In this document: piece by piece, positions 7,263-17,900 of the stretch
Position numbering within the stretch: the first letter of the stretch is position 1
Layout of the letters: each line of letters begins with the position of its first letter
Assembly: GCA_035411425.1 (NCBI GenBank)
Contig: DAONSX010000013.1
Location: 1-49,727 of the forward strand
Length of the DNA stretch: 49,727 nucleotides
Source of the DNA: TTA-H9 sp002071415
GTDB lineage: Bacteria; Bacteroidota; Bacteroidia; Bacteroidales; TTA-H9
Direction: 5' to 3'
Notes under the pieces: model-generated
The model's database searches: none
The model's input: the letters and a program-made list of their open reading frames with translations, nothing else
What the model was told of the DNA's origin: nothing
Program-made: the position numbers and the translations under genes

Positions 7263-9551
7263 ATGAGTTCCATAAGCGACAAGAATTTATTAGGCAGACT
7301 GGCTTTGGAGTATCATTCTGAAGGAAGGCCAGGGAAAATAGAGGTAAAACCTACCAAACCTTATCATAGTCAGCAGGATTTATCGCTGGCTTACACACCT
7401 GGAGTAGCCACTCCTTGCCTCGAAATCAAGAAGAACCTTGATGATGTATACAAATACACCGCAAAGGGCAATTTGGTAGCAGTAATCAGTAATGGCACGG
7501 CGGTTCTTGGACTTGGCGATATTGGGCCCGTAGCAGGCAAGCCAGTTATGGAGGGGAAGGGTTTATTATTCAAAGTATTTGCCGATATAGATGTATTTGA
7601 TATCGAGATTGATGAAAGAGATCCCAAGAAACTCATTCAGATTATCAAGGCAATTTCTCTAACTTTTGGAGGAATCAATCTGGAAGATATAAAAGCTCCC
7701 GAATGCTTCGAGATTGAAGAAAGGCTAATGGAAGAGCTCGACATTCCTTTGATGCACGACGATCAGCATGGAACCGCCATCATTACCTCGGCTGGCCTGC
7801 TCAATGCAATCGAGTTAGCAGGCAAAGACATCGGTAAAATGCGAATCGTGATCAACGGAGCAGGAGCCGCGGCCATTTCATGCACCAAACTCTATTTAAA
7901 ATTAGGTGCTCGTCTCGAAAACATCACCATGTTCGATAGCAAAGGCATGCTCCATGTCGGCCGTACCGATTTGAATCCCTATAAAAAACAATTTGCCAGA
8001 GATGGAAAGATATTAGGACTCGAGGAAGCCTTAGACGGTGCCGATATGTTTCTTGGTCTTTCGGTAGCGGGAGTTTTGAAGAAAGAATGGCTGAAAAAGA
8101 TGGCTCCTAACCCCATCGTTTTTGCCTTAGCCAATCCAGTACCCGAAATTACTTATGAGGAAGCCACTTCAACTCGTGATGATATCATTATGGCAACCGG
8201 GCGCAGCGATTATCCCAATCAAATCAACAATGTGCTGGGTTTCCCATTTATTTTCAGAGGTGCTCTTGATGTACGATCCACTAAAATTAACGACGAGATG
8301 AAGCTGGCGGCTGCCCGGGCGCTTGCAGCATTAGCCAAGGAACCTACACCCGACGAAGTAAACTCGGCTTATGGAGTGACCAACTTAAAATTCGGGAAAG
8401 ATTATATTATTCCCAAACCCAATGACCCACGTCTTATTCTACATGTAGCTCCGGCAGTAGCTAAAGCTGCCATGGAATCCGGTGTTGCCCGCAACCCTAT
8501 CCTCGATTGGGATCAGTATCAGGAAGAATTGAATAACCGCATGGGTCAGGGAAATCCTGTTATCAGGCAGATTAGAACAATGGCGCAGAGACATCCCAAA
8601 CGAATCGTATTTGCCGAAGCCGAAAATTACAAAATACTCAAGGCTGCTGAGATTTGCCTCATAGAAGGTTATGCCAAACCCATTTTACTTGGCAATAAAT
8701 CTTATATCGAAAAACTCGTTCAGCAGAATGAACTCGAATTAAATGGAGTGGAAATTATCGATCCACGGGCTGAAGAAGAACAAGAACGTCGTGAAGAGTT
8801 TGCAAATCTTTTTTACGAAAAAAGACATCGCAAGGGAGTTACTTACCTAATGGCCTGCGAACGGATGCACCACAGAAATTATTTTGGCCCTATGCTGGTT
8901 GAAACCGGCTTCGCTGATGGAATGATATCTGGCCTTACTACCAGTTATCCCGACACCATTAGACCTGCACTTCAAATCATCGGCAAACAGGATAGATGGA
9001 ACGTAGTTTCAGGAATGTATATTCTTCATACAATTAAAGGTACTTTGTTTTTTGCCGATACAACCGTCAACTTGAATCCTTCGACTGAAACCCTGGTCGA
9101 GATCACCCTCCAGGTAGCCGAAGCCGTAAGAAACTTCAAAATAGAACCCCGTGTGGCTCTCGTTTCCTATTCCAATTTTGGTTCGGTGAAAGGGAATACA
9201 CCAGATAAGGTTCAACAAGCAGTTTCTATGCTCCATAACAATTATTCTGATCTTATTGTTGATGGAGACATTCAGGCCGATTTTGCACTGAATACTGAGA
9301 TGATGAAGGAATATTTCCCATGGTGCAAATTGGCCGATGCCCCTGCCAATGTATTTATTTTTCCCTATCTTACAGCTGGAAATGCTGCCTATAAACTCGT
9401 TCAACAACTGACCGACCAGAATGCAATAGGACCTGTTCTTCTTGGCCTTAAAAAACCTGTCCATGTCCTTCAAATGGGAAGTACGGTCAACAACATCGTC
9501 AATATGGTCAGCTTGGCTACAATTGATGCACAGCGCCTCTCGGAAAAATAG
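7263..9551 (+). CDS. maeB: NADP-dependent malic enzyme with C-terminal phosphotransacetylase-like domain
   Basis: MaeB oxidatively decarboxylates malate to pyruvate with NADP+. The 762-residue protein has the two-part layout of this family. An N-terminal malic domain (about 1-190) includes the AYTPGVA and MHDDQHGTA segments that bind substrate and metal. The NAD(P)-binding domain (about 160-400) has INGAGAAA as its dinucleotide loop. From about residue 430 to the end it is a PTA_PTB domain, with segments such as GLTTSYPDTIRPALQIIG and QMGSTVNNIVNMV. In characterised MaeB proteins this domain has no transacetylase activity and binds acetyl-CoA as an allosteric regulator. The gene is followed by pckA and mdh on the same strand but at 640 bases distance, so it is probably a separate transcription unit. 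Confidence 0.95.
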   Translation: MSSISDKNLLGRLALEYHSEGRPGKIEVKPTKPYHSQQDLSLAYTPGVATPCLEIKKNLDDVYKYTAKGNLVAVISNGTAVLGLGDIGPVAGKPVMEGKGLLFKVFADIDVFDIEIDERDPKKLIQIIKAISLTFGGINLEDIKAPECFEIEERLMEELDIPLMHDDQHGTAIITSAGLLNAIELAGKDIGKMRIVINGAGAAAISCTKLYLKLGARLENITMFDSKGMLHVGRTDLNPYKKQFARDGKILGLEEALDGADMFLGLSVAGVLKKEWLKKMAPNPIVFALANPVPEITYEEATSTRDDIIMATGRSDYPNQINNVLGFPFIFRGALDVRSTKINDEMKLAAARALAALAKEPTPDEVNSAYGVTNLKFGKDYIIPKPNDPRLILHVAPAVAKAAMESGVARNPILDWDQYQEELNNRMGQGNPVIRQIRTMAQRHPKRIVFAEAENYKILKAAEICLIEGYAKPILLGNKSYIEKLVQQNELELNGVEIIDPRAEEEQERREEFANLFYEKRHRKGVTYLMACERMHHRNYFGPMLVETGFADGMISGLTTSYPDTIRPALQIIGKQDRWNVVSGMYILHTIKGTLFFADTTVNLNPSTETLVEITLQVAEAVRNFKIEPRVALVSYSNFGSVKGNTPDKVQQAVSMLHNNYSDLIVDGDIQADFALNTEMMKEYFPWCKLADAPANVFIFPYLTAGNAAYKLVQQLTDQNAIGPVLLGLKKPVHVLQMGSTVNNIVNMVSLATIDAQRLSEK

Positions 9552-9857
9552 AGGTTTTTTCGAGCCGAATAATTTATCAGCTCTTTCCCTATGATGAAAG
9601 AAGAAAAGAATAAGTAAAATCCAATCATTGAAAAGATAATCCTTATGTATTGACTTCATTCTAAAGGGGTCAACATGCTCCGAAATATCCACAATAATGA
9701 TATTGTAATGATTAGCCATCCATAGGGTTATACGAAATGAATTTCATGACAAAATATAAGCAAAGCTGTCAATCTATCTTGATGAGTTTATTTTGGTAGA
9801 ATAGGTTTCTGATGTTTGCACTTTCTTCAGGTTTTTCGTCCTTAGGGTCGTAGTAGT

Positions 9858-9915
9858 GAAATATTCCAAATTTAGGCTGGAGTGGGAAATCTTATACATG
9901 AAACCGGAATATTTC
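9858..9915. repeat. 10-bp perfect inverted repeat, 38-base loop
   Basis: GAAATATTCC and its exact reverse complement GGAATATTTC flank 38 bases, about 280 bases before pckA. The pairing stops at both ends of each arm. It could be a two-site operator or an RNA stem of a long leader; with no U-tract next to it, it is not a standard terminator. Confidence 0.4.
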
Positions 9916-10125
9916 TTCAAAAAATTTTTGTGTTTTGATAAATGGATTTCAGGTCATGAACCAAAATTTTATTCGTGAGAAATTTTAATTTATTTTTCTT
10001 TAAGGATAATGAAAATCAAGTTAGTTTCAGTAAAACAGGTTAATAGATCGATGAGAGTTTTTCCTGGCCATAAAGGATAAATCTTCCATCCTAACTTAAA
10101 CCCAGTAGAATAGTAGAAAAGTTTA

Positions 10126-10133
10126 TAGTTTTG
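10126..10133 (+). promoter_or_regulatory. -7 promoter box for pckA
   Basis: TAGTTTTG matches TAnnTTTG, 61 bases before the pckA ATG. No good -33 element is seen. Confidence 0.4.
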
Positions 10134-10194
10134 CCGAGAATTAATATAGAACTTTATATAAAGATTTTTACATTTTAACTTCAATATATAAATT

Positions 10195-11832
10195 ATGCAA
10201 AAAAGAAGCGAAAAAATCAGGAGCGAGCTTGAGTCTTATGGTCTTGAAGGCATTCAGGAGATTTACTACAATTTGAGTTATGATGAATTGTTTCGGCATG
10301 AAACAGATCCTTCGCTCGAAGGGTATGAACGTGGTTTCGTAACCAATACGGGGGCAGTGGCAGTAGACACAGGAATTTTTACTGGCCGTTCGCCCAAAGA
10401 TAAATACATTGTGGATGAAGACACTTCACGTGAGCATATCTGGTGGAAATCGCCGACACATAAATCCTCCGACAATAAACCCATTTCGGAAGCAGTTTGG
10501 AGAGATCTTTATGCGATTTCAGCCAAACAACTTAGTCATAAAAAGATATACGTCATGGACGGATTTGCGGGTGCAAATCCAGATACACGTATCAACATTC
10601 GTGTAGTTACTGAAGTAGCATGGATGGCTCATTTTGTTAAAAATATGTTCATCAGGCCAACCGAAGAAGAGTTGGAAAACTTCGAGCCCGATTTTATCAT
10701 GCTGAATGCTTGCAAAACCACTGATCCTTATTGGAAGGAGCATGGTTTGAACAGTGAGGTTTTTGTTGCCTTTAATTTGAAGGCAAGAAGAGCCGTGGTG
10801 GGTGGAACTTGGTATGGAGGAGAGATAAAGAAAGGATTTTTCTCGGTCATGAATTATTATTTGCCTTTAAAAGGCATTGCTTCTATGCATTGTTCGGCCA
10901 ACGTTGGTAAAGAGGGCGATGTTGCCATATTCTTCGGGCTGTCGGGGACTGGGAAAACCACACTTTCCACCGATCCCAAACGGCTTCTCATTGGCGATGA
11001 TGAACATGGCTGGGACGATGATGGTATCTTCAATTTCGAAGGCGGATGCTATGCCAAATGCATAAACTTAAGCAAGGAAAACGAGCCTGATATATATCAT
11101 GCAATACGCCGGGATGCCTTGCTCGAAAATGTGGTATACGATCCAAAAACAGGGGAGATCGACTTTTCGAGTGCGGCAAAAACAGAAAACACCCGGGTTT
11201 CCTATCCTATATATCATATCAAGAATATTGTAAAACCCGTTTCGAAGGCAGGGCATGCAAAGAAGATTATTTTTTTGACAGCCGATGCTTTCGGAGTACT
11301 TCCACCTGTGGCGAAGCTGACAGAAGATCAAACTCTTTATTATTTTCTAACTGGATATACGGCCAAAGTGGCAGGTACCGAAAGAGGGATAAAGGAACCC
11401 TCTCCTACATTCTCTTCTTGTTTTGGTGCGGCTTTTCTTCTGTTGCATCCTACGGTTTATGCACGTGAACTTTCGCGTAAAATAAAAGAGTACAAAAGTG
11501 AAGCCTATTTAGTGAATACAGGCTGGATAGGAGGGCCTTACGGTCAGGGTCATCGCATCGACATTCCTTCTACACGTGCCATTATCGACGCAATTCTCGA
11601 CGGGTCAATCAACGAAGCCGAATTCGAAACTCTTCCTTATTTTCATCTCCTTGTTCCTAAGAGTCTTAAAGGTGTTGAAAGTAAGATTTTAGATCAAAGA
11701 TCAACTTGGCCCAACCCTGAAGCATGGGACAAAGCCGCTCGTCAATTGGCGCAGAAGTTTATCGATAATTTCAAGAACTTCACCGACGAAGAAGAAGGGC
11801 AAAGGCTTGTTTCGGCTGGGCCACAATTATAA
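10195..11832 (+). CDS. pckA: ATP-dependent phosphoenolpyruvate carboxykinase
   Basis: PckA interconverts oxaloacetate + ATP and PEP + CO2 + ADP. In fermenting Bacteroidota it commonly runs toward oxaloacetate, fixing CO2 and making ATP on the way to succinate. The 545-residue protein shows the substrate-binding TGRSPKDK at 63-70, the kinase loop GLSGTGKTT at 248-256 (K254 binding phosphates), and the metal/nucleotide segment GDDEHGWDDDG at 267-277. This P-loop form is the ATP-type, not the GTP-type enzyme. The ATG at 10195 gives the usual N-terminus before the GxYxNL-like helix. mdh follows after 78 bases on the same strand with no terminator visible, so the two may be cotranscribed. Confidence 0.97.
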   Translation: MQKRSEKIRSELESYGLEGIQEIYYNLSYDELFRHETDPSLEGYERGFVTNTGAVAVDTGIFTGRSPKDKYIVDEDTSREHIWWKSPTHKSSDNKPISEAVWRDLYAISAKQLSHKKIYVMDGFAGANPDTRINIRVVTEVAWMAHFVKNMFIRPTEEELENFEPDFIMLNACKTTDPYWKEHGLNSEVFVAFNLKARRAVVGGTWYGGEIKKGFFSVMNYYLPLKGIASMHCSANVGKEGDVAIFFGLSGTGKTTLSTDPKRLLIGDDEHGWDDDGIFNFEGGCYAKCINLSKENEPDIYHAIRRDALLENVVYDPKTGEIDFSSAAKTENTRVSYPIYHIKNIVKPVSKAGHAKKIIFLTADAFGVLPPVAKLTEDQTLYYFLTGYTAKVAGTERGIKEPSPTFSSCFGAAFLLLHPTVYARELSRKIKEYKSEAYLVNTGWIGGPYGQGHRIDIPSTRAIIDAILDGSINEAEFETLPYFHLLVPKSLKGVESKILDQRSTWPNPEAWDKAARQLAQKFIDNFKNFTDEEEGQRLVSAGPQL

Positions 11833-11910
11833 GAAGAAACTTTCAACAATTTCTTCGATCTGCTGTTATATTCCTAAACAGTTAATTCTTTCCCTCAATA
11901 TGCATTTACT

Positions 11911-12855
11911 ATGAACAAGATTACAATCATTGGCGCTGGGAATGTGGGAGCTACTGTAGCCAACGTGATAGCCCATAAAGATCTATGCAGGGAACTGATT
12001 TTACTGGATATTAAGGAAGGACTGGCCGAAGGGAAAGCTCTGGATATCTGGCAAACCGGCCCTATCAACCATTTTAATACCAAAGTAATTGGTGTGACTA
12101 ATGATTATCTGAAAACTAAAGGTTCAGGCGTTGTGGTGGTAACTTCAGGTATTCCGCGTAAACCTGGAATGAGCCGGGACGATTTAATCAGTACCAATGC
12201 CTTGATCGTTAAAGAAGTAGTGGAAAAATCAATAAAATATTCGCCCGAAACTATACTCATCATCGTTTCGAATCCATTGGACATAATGACTTATGTAGCC
12301 TATAAAGCGGCTTCAAAATCGAGGAACAAAGTATTTGGAATGGCGGGAACTCTCGATACAGGCCGTTATAAAGCTTTCATTGCTAATGCACTCGATGTTT
12401 CACCAGCGGATGTTCATGGTTTGCTTCTTGGTGGTCATGGAGATAATATGGTTCCTTTGCCAAGATTCACTTCCTTGAATGGAATTCCCATTACTGATTT
12501 ACTCGATAAGGAAGTATTAGATAGAATTGTCGAGCGAACACGTAAGGGAGGGGGTGAATTGGTGAACCTCATGGGTACTTCGGCCTGGTTTGCACCCGGT
12601 GCAGCTGCTGCCCAAATGGTCGAGGCAATCGTCGATGATCAGAAACGTATCTTCCCCGTTAGTGCCTATCTTGAAGGTGAATATGGCCTCGATGATGTAT
12701 TCCTTGGGGTTCCTGTAAAATTAAGCTGTAACGGCATAGAGGAAATCATCGAAATCAAGCTTAATCAGGAAGAAAAGGCCATGCTTCATGAATCGGCCCG
12801 ATCCGTAAAAGAACTAATGAACGTGCTGGATGAGATGAAGATTTTCGAAGAATAA
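11911..12855 (+). CDS. mdh: malate dehydrogenase, LDH-like type
   Basis: This enzyme reduces oxaloacetate to malate with NADH, or the reverse. The 314-residue protein has the Rossmann loop GAGNVG at 8-13, the mobile loop IPRKPGMSR where R83 selects dicarboxylates (lactate dehydrogenases have Gln here) and R89 binds substrate, NPLD at 121-124, D149 and the catalytic H176 in GGHGDN. It belongs to the LDH-like tetrameric group used by many anaerobes rather than the mitochondrial-type dimer. Downstream of pckA, it would take oxaloacetate from PEP carboxykinase to malate. It converges with hisS with only 11 bases between stops. Confidence 0.96.
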   Translation: MNKITIIGAGNVGATVANVIAHKDLCRELILLDIKEGLAEGKALDIWQTGPINHFNTKVIGVTNDYLKTKGSGVVVVTSGIPRKPGMSRDDLISTNALIVKEVVEKSIKYSPETILIIVSNPLDIMTYVAYKAASKSRNKVFGMAGTLDTGRYKAFIANALDVSPADVHGLLLGGHGDNMVPLPRFTSLNGIPITDLLDKEVLDRIVERTRKGGGELVNLMGTSAWFAPGAAAAQMVEAIVDDQKRIFPVSAYLEGEYGLDDVFLGVPVKLSCNGIEEIIEIKLNQEEKAMLHESARSVKELMNVLDEMKIFEE

Positions 12856-12866
12856 CGATTGAGTTC

Positions 12867-14249
12867 TTAGTCTTTCGACAACATTTTTAACATTTTTTCG
12901 AAGAATCTTTCGACCGTCAGCTTTTCTTGAGTTCCCGAAGTCATATCTTTCAGCGTTATTGTAGAGGTATTCAATTCGTCTTCACCTACAATGGCAACAT
13001 AGGGGATAGATTTTGCATTGGCATAAGCCAGTTGCTTTTTAAGTTTAGAGGTTTCGGGGAATAGCTCGGCACTTATGTTATTTGCTCGAAGATTCGAAAT
13101 AAGGCGGATACAAAACCCAGCTTCATGAGAACCAAAATTTACGAAGAGAATTTGAGTAGATATTGAAGCCTGGTGAGGGAAAGCACCAGTTTGTTCCATC
13201 ACGTCGTAAATGCGGTCGGCACCAAATGAGATACCTACTCCCGAAACATTAGGAAGGCCGAAAATTCCGGTCAAATCGTCGTAACGCCCACCTCCACAAA
13301 TACTTCCTATGTTTACATCGAGCGAAGTGACCTCGATAATTGTTCCTGTGTAGTAATTCAGTCCGCGAGCAAGGCTTTGGTCGAAAATCACTTTGGCTTC
13401 TACTTCAAAAGCCGAGGCATATTCTAAAACAGATTTCATTTCGTTGATACCCTCGATACCCAGATGATTATCAGTAAAATATGATTGAAGTTCATTCAGT
13501 TTTTCCTCATTTTCTCCTATGAGAAAAAGCAGAGGATGGAGCTTTTCAATAGCCTTGTTGGATATGCCACGTTTTGAAAGTTCGTTGTCAACTTCATCAA
13601 GCCCAATTTTGTCGAGCTTATCTATGGAAGTGGTAATGTCGATCAGTTGCTTACCATGGCCTATATATTCAGCAATGCCAGCCAAAATTTTACGGTTGTT
13701 CAGCCGTATGGAAACCTTGATATTTAATCGTGAAAAAACTTCATCGATGATTTTGATGAATTCGCCTTCGTTGAGCAAAGATTTGCTTCCAATCACATCG
13801 GCATCGCATTGGTAGAATTCTCTGTATCTTCCTTTTTGAGGCCTGTCGGCTCGCCAAACGGGTTGAATTTGATATCTTTTAAATGGGAAGGTAATTTCAT
13901 CGTGGTGCTGAACCACATAACGTGCAAAAGGCACGGTGAGGTCATAACGCAATCCTTTTTCGGCGATGAAGGGGAGAATTTTCTGAGGTTCGCCCGAATG
14001 CAAACACTCGATAGGTACGTTCTGAAGATAATTTCCTGAATTGAGGATTCGGAACAGTAGTTTATCGCCTTCTTCTCCATATTTACCCAGAAGGGTTTGG
14101 AGGTTTTCCATAGCTGGTGTTTCGATGGGCTGAAAACCGTAAAGCTGAAAAACTTGACGAATGGTACTAAAGATGAAATCGCGCCTGTGCATTTCTACAG
14201 GGCCAAAATCACGAGTCCCTTTAGGTATGGATGGAGGAAATTGATTCAT
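12867..14249 (-). CDS. hisS: histidyl-tRNA synthetase
   Basis: HisRS charges tRNA-His. The 460-residue class II synthetase has an intact core: motif 1 in the first 70 residues (IPKGTRDFGP start), the motif 2 segment with RYREFYQCDADV, the histidine-binding GLNYYTGTIIEV and GGGRYDDL elements, and motif 3 with GVGISFGADRI. A C-terminal anticodon-binding domain (about 360-450) contains ILFVNFGSHEAG. It is slightly longer than the 420-430 residues of many homologues because of extra residues in the central insertion, as is common in this phylum. It is the last gene of the secA-pyrH-hisS run; pyrH ends five bases before its start. Confidence 0.96.
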   Translation of the reverse strand: MNQFPPSIPKGTRDFGPVEMHRRDFIFSTIRQVFQLYGFQPIETPAMENLQTLLGKYGEEGDKLLFRILNSGNYLQNVPIECLHSGEPQKILPFIAEKGLRYDLTVPFARYVVQHHDEITFPFKRYQIQPVWRADRPQKGRYREFYQCDADVIGSKSLLNEGEFIKIIDEVFSRLNIKVSIRLNNRKILAGIAEYIGHGKQLIDITTSIDKLDKIGLDEVDNELSKRGISNKAIEKLHPLLFLIGENEEKLNELQSYFTDNHLGIEGINEMKSVLEYASAFEVEAKVIFDQSLARGLNYYTGTIIEVTSLDVNIGSICGGGRYDDLTGIFGLPNVSGVGISFGADRIYDVMEQTGAFPHQASISTQILFVNFGSHEAGFCIRLISNLRANNISAELFPETSKLKKQLAYANAKSIPYVAIVGEDELNTSTITLKDMTSGTQEKLTVERFFEKMLKMLSKD

Positions 14250-14254
14250 GGAAT

Positions 14255-14974
14255 TTACTGAAAATTATTGGAAATAAGGGTTCCGATATGTTCGCCCTTG
14301 ATGAGTCGAATCAGGTTGCCTTTCACATCCATGTTGAAGACATAGATAGGGAGGTTGTTTTCCATGCAAAGACTGAAGGCGGTAAGATCGAGTATTTTGA
14401 GGCCTTTGCTATATGCTTCCTGAAAGGTAAGCCTTGAATATTTTACCGCATTAGGGCTTTTTTCGGGATCGGCGGTATAAACTCCATCCACACGTGTGCC
14501 TTTCATGAGGATATCGGCTTTGACTTCGATTCCTCTAAGTGCTGAAGCCGTATCGGTAGTAAAGTATGGGTTTCCAGTACCTCCGCTGATAATTACAACT
14601 TTACCTGCTTCGAGGTAAGCAATGGCTTGAAGACGGCTCATGGGCATAACGATGGGTCTCACTTCGAGCCCCCCTAATAATACTGTTCCAATGCCATTCT
14701 TTTCGAGTTCGGCTTGCAAAGCCATACAATTGATGATAGTAGCCAACATACCCATATAGTCTCCCTGAACACGGTCTATTCCCTTTGAGACTCCCTGCAA
14801 TCCCCTGAAGATATTTCCTCCGCCCATAACTATGGCTACCTGAACCCCCATTTTTACTATTTCTTCAATTTCAGAAGCATAATCGGCTAACTTGATGGGA
14901 TCAATTCCATAATTCTGTTCTCCCATAAGTGATTCTCCACTAAGTTTCAGTAATATTCGCCTATATTTGGTCAT
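14255..14974 (-). CDS. pyrH: uridylate kinase
   Basis: PyrH phosphorylates UMP to UDP in pyrimidine nucleotide synthesis; it is hexameric and belongs to the amino acid kinase family. The 239-residue protein shows KLSGESLMG at the N-terminus (phosphate-binding lysine), GGGNIFRG near residues 50-57, and the GGTGNPYFTTDTASALR segment that forms the nucleotide and UMP site. Length is normal. It lies between secA (17 bases upstream) and hisS (5 bases downstream), all on the minus strand with no terminator, so cotranscription is likely. Confidence 0.97.
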   Translation of the reverse strand: MTKYRRILLKLSGESLMGEQNYGIDPIKLADYASEIEEIVKMGVQVAIVMGGGNIFRGLQGVSKGIDRVQGDYMGMLATIINCMALQAELEKNGIGTVLLGGLEVRPIVMPMSRLQAIAYLEAGKVVIISGGTGNPYFTTDTASALRGIEVKADILMKGTRVDGVYTADPEKSPNAVKYSRLTFQEAYSKGLKILDLTAFSLCMENNLPIYVFNMDVKGNLIRLIKGEHIGTLISNNFQ

Positions 14975-14991
14975 TTATCGATTTGTTTGTT

Positions 14992-17900
14992 TTAATTCTC
15001 AATTCTACCGTGGCAGTTCTTATATTTTTTACCACTTCCACAAGGGCAGGGGTCGTTTCGTCCAACGCGTTTTTCTACTTTCACCGGTGCAGGTTTCGTT
15101 GAGGTTTGGGTTGGACTGGCTTGCGATAACAAATCTTCGCGTTGTTCCTTCAACCGGCTTCTATCGGTATGTTTAGGAAGACTGGCTTCTTTTACTTGTG
15201 TTTCGGCACCTGGAATACTTGCTTTCATAAGGAAGGAAGTAATTTCTTTGTTGATTCTGAGCAGCATCTTGCTAAAAAGTTCGAACGACTCGAATTTATA
15301 GATAAGCAAAGGGTCTTTTTGTTCGTAAACGGCATTCTGAACCGATTGTTTGAGATCGTCCATTTCGCGTAGATGTTCTTTCCATGCATTATCAATTACT
15401 GCCAGGGTAATAGTTTTTTCCATGGTAAGTACTACTTCACGGCTTTTATCCTGATAGGCTTTTTTTAAATTGACTATCAGATTGATTTGTTTGCGGCCAT
15501 CGGTAAGGGGAACGGCTATGTATTCGAATTGGCTATGGTTTTCGAAAACATCCTTGATGACGGGATAGGTTTTTTCGGCCAAAGCCTGAATTCTTTGTTT
15601 GTAGCGACGATATGTGTATTCGAAGAGAAGGGTATGCAGTTCTTTTTCTGATTTGCTATGAAATTCATCTTCGTTTACCGGGCTATCCATGCCGAATATT
15701 CTAAGGAGTTCCATACGGAAGCCTTGATAGTCGCGGGTGTCGGTATATTCTTCTATGAGATGTTCACATACATCTTCCATCATGTTGCGGATATCGAGTG
15801 AAAGGCGTTCGCCATGGAGGGCATTGCGGCGTCTGCTGTAGATCACTTCTCTCTGGGCGTTCATTACGTCGTCGTATTCTAGCAGACGTTTACGAATTCC
15901 GAAGTTATTTTCCTCTACTTTACGTTGTGCACGTTCGATGGAGCGGGTAATCATAGGATGTTGAATCACTTCTCCTTCCTGGATACCAAGGCGGTCCATG
16001 ATACGCGCAATGCGTTCCGAGCCGAAGAGGCGCATCAGGTCGTCTTCGAGCGAGACGAAGAATTGGGAGGTGCCAGGGTCACCCTGACGGCCAGCCCGTC
16101 CCCGAAGCTGACGGTCAACACGCCTTGATTCGTGACGTTCCGTACCAATGATTGCTAAACCTCCTGCTTCCTTTACGCCCGGTCCTAATTTTATATCCGT
16201 ACCACGACCAGCCATGTTTGTTGCTATGGTAATCATTCCGGCCAAACCGGCATGTGCTACGATTTCGGCTTCTCGGGCATGTTGCTTGGCATTAAGTACA
16301 TTATGCTTTATTTTACGCAACGATAACATCCTGCTAAGCAATTCGGAAGTTTCTACCGAAGTAGTACCCACCAAAACAGGCCGTCCTATCTTGATTAAAT
16401 TCTCGATCTCTTCGATGACTGAGTTATATTTTTCACGTTTGGTCTTGTAAACCATGTCTTCCCTATCAGTACGGATGACAGGCTTATTTGTTGGAATGAC
16501 TACTACATCGAGTTTGTAGATGTCCCAGAATTCGCCGGCCTCCGTTTCGGCTGTACCCGTCATACCCGCAAGTTTCTTGTACATGCGGAAGTAATTCTGA
16601 AGAGTGATGGTAGCGTAGGTTTGAGTAGCTGCTTCCACTTTCACATTTTCTTTGGCTTCGATAGCTTGATGAAGACCGTCGGAATAACGTCGGCCTTCGA
16701 GGATACGTCCCGTTTGCTCGTCAACGATTTTTACTTTATTATCGATGATAACATATTCCACGTCTTTTTCGAAAAGTGCATAAGCTCTCAATAATTGATT
16801 TACTGTATGAACGCGTTCTGACTTGATGGCGTAGTCCCTCATAAGTTCGCTCTTGCGCTCTTCTTTTTCCGATTCTGGAATGTTCATTTTCTCGATTTCT
16901 GCAATTACCGAGCCCACGTCGGGAAGGAGGTAGAATTCAGGGTCCTGGTAAGATTCAGTCAAAGCGTCGATTCCCTTTTCAGTAAGGTCGATGGTATTGT
17001 TTTTTTCATCGATTACAAAATAGAGCTCATCGTCTATGAGGTGCATATTCTTGGCTTGTTCCTGAAGGTAGAAGTTTTCGGTTTTCTGCAGTAAGGTTTT
17101 CATGCCAGGTTCACTCAGAAATTTGATTAGCGGGCCGTGTTTGGGGAGGCCGCGATAAGCACGCAACAAAAGTTCGCCTCCTTTTTTTTCCTGATCAGGG
17201 GTGGGGTTTCCCGAGAGTAATGTTTTTGCTTCGTTGAGGATTTTGGTTACAAGGGTACGCTGCAAGTTGTAGAGACGGCTAACGGGTGGTTTTAGTTCGT
17301 CGAAGAGCTGGTCTTCGCCTTTGGGGGTAGGGCCTGAAATGATGAGAGGGGTGCGTGCGTCGTCGATTAAGACGGAATCCACTTCATCCACTATGGAATA
17401 GATATGTTCGCGCTGCACGAGTTCGTCGGGTGAGGAAGTCATGTTATCGCGGAGATAGTCGAAGCCAAATTCATTGTTGGTACCATAGGTAACATCGGCT
17501 AAGTAAGCCAAACGACGAGCTTCGCTATTGGGTTCATGTTTGTCGATACAGTCCACTTTTAAACCATGGAATTGGAAAAGCACACCCATCCATTCCGAAT
17601 CGCGTTTGGCCAAATAATCATTTACCGTAACCACATGAACCCCCTTACCTGTAAGCGCATTCAGATAGACCGGCAGGGTAGCTACAAGGGTTTTTCCTTC
17701 GCCAGTAGCCATTTCGGCAATCTTTCCCTGATGCAAAACTATACCTCCGATGAGTTGTACATCGTAATGCACCATGTCCCAAGTGATCATGTTTCCGCCG
17801 GCCATCCATTGCTTGTTGTAGATGGCCTTGTCTCCCTCGATTCGAATATTTTCGTGATGAGCTGCCAGATCGCGATCCATTTGTGTGGCAGTGACGATTA

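Larger units (their letters stand above)
9552..10194. other. 640-base intergenic region between maeB and pckA
   Basis: No gene is supported on either strand. The region contains a perfect 10-bp inverted repeat with a 38-base loop (GAAATATTCC at 9858-9867, GGAATATTTC at 9906-9915) and a probable pckA promoter at 10126-10133. A minus-strand open frame that runs through the maeB 3' end into this gap is an antisense shadow. Confidence 0.45.

Noticed and set aside
9009..9719. 236-codon minus-strand frame across the maeB 3' end
   Set aside because: It is antisense to the conserved PTA-like domain of maeB, with Cys/His/Phe-rich composition typical of a shadow frame.
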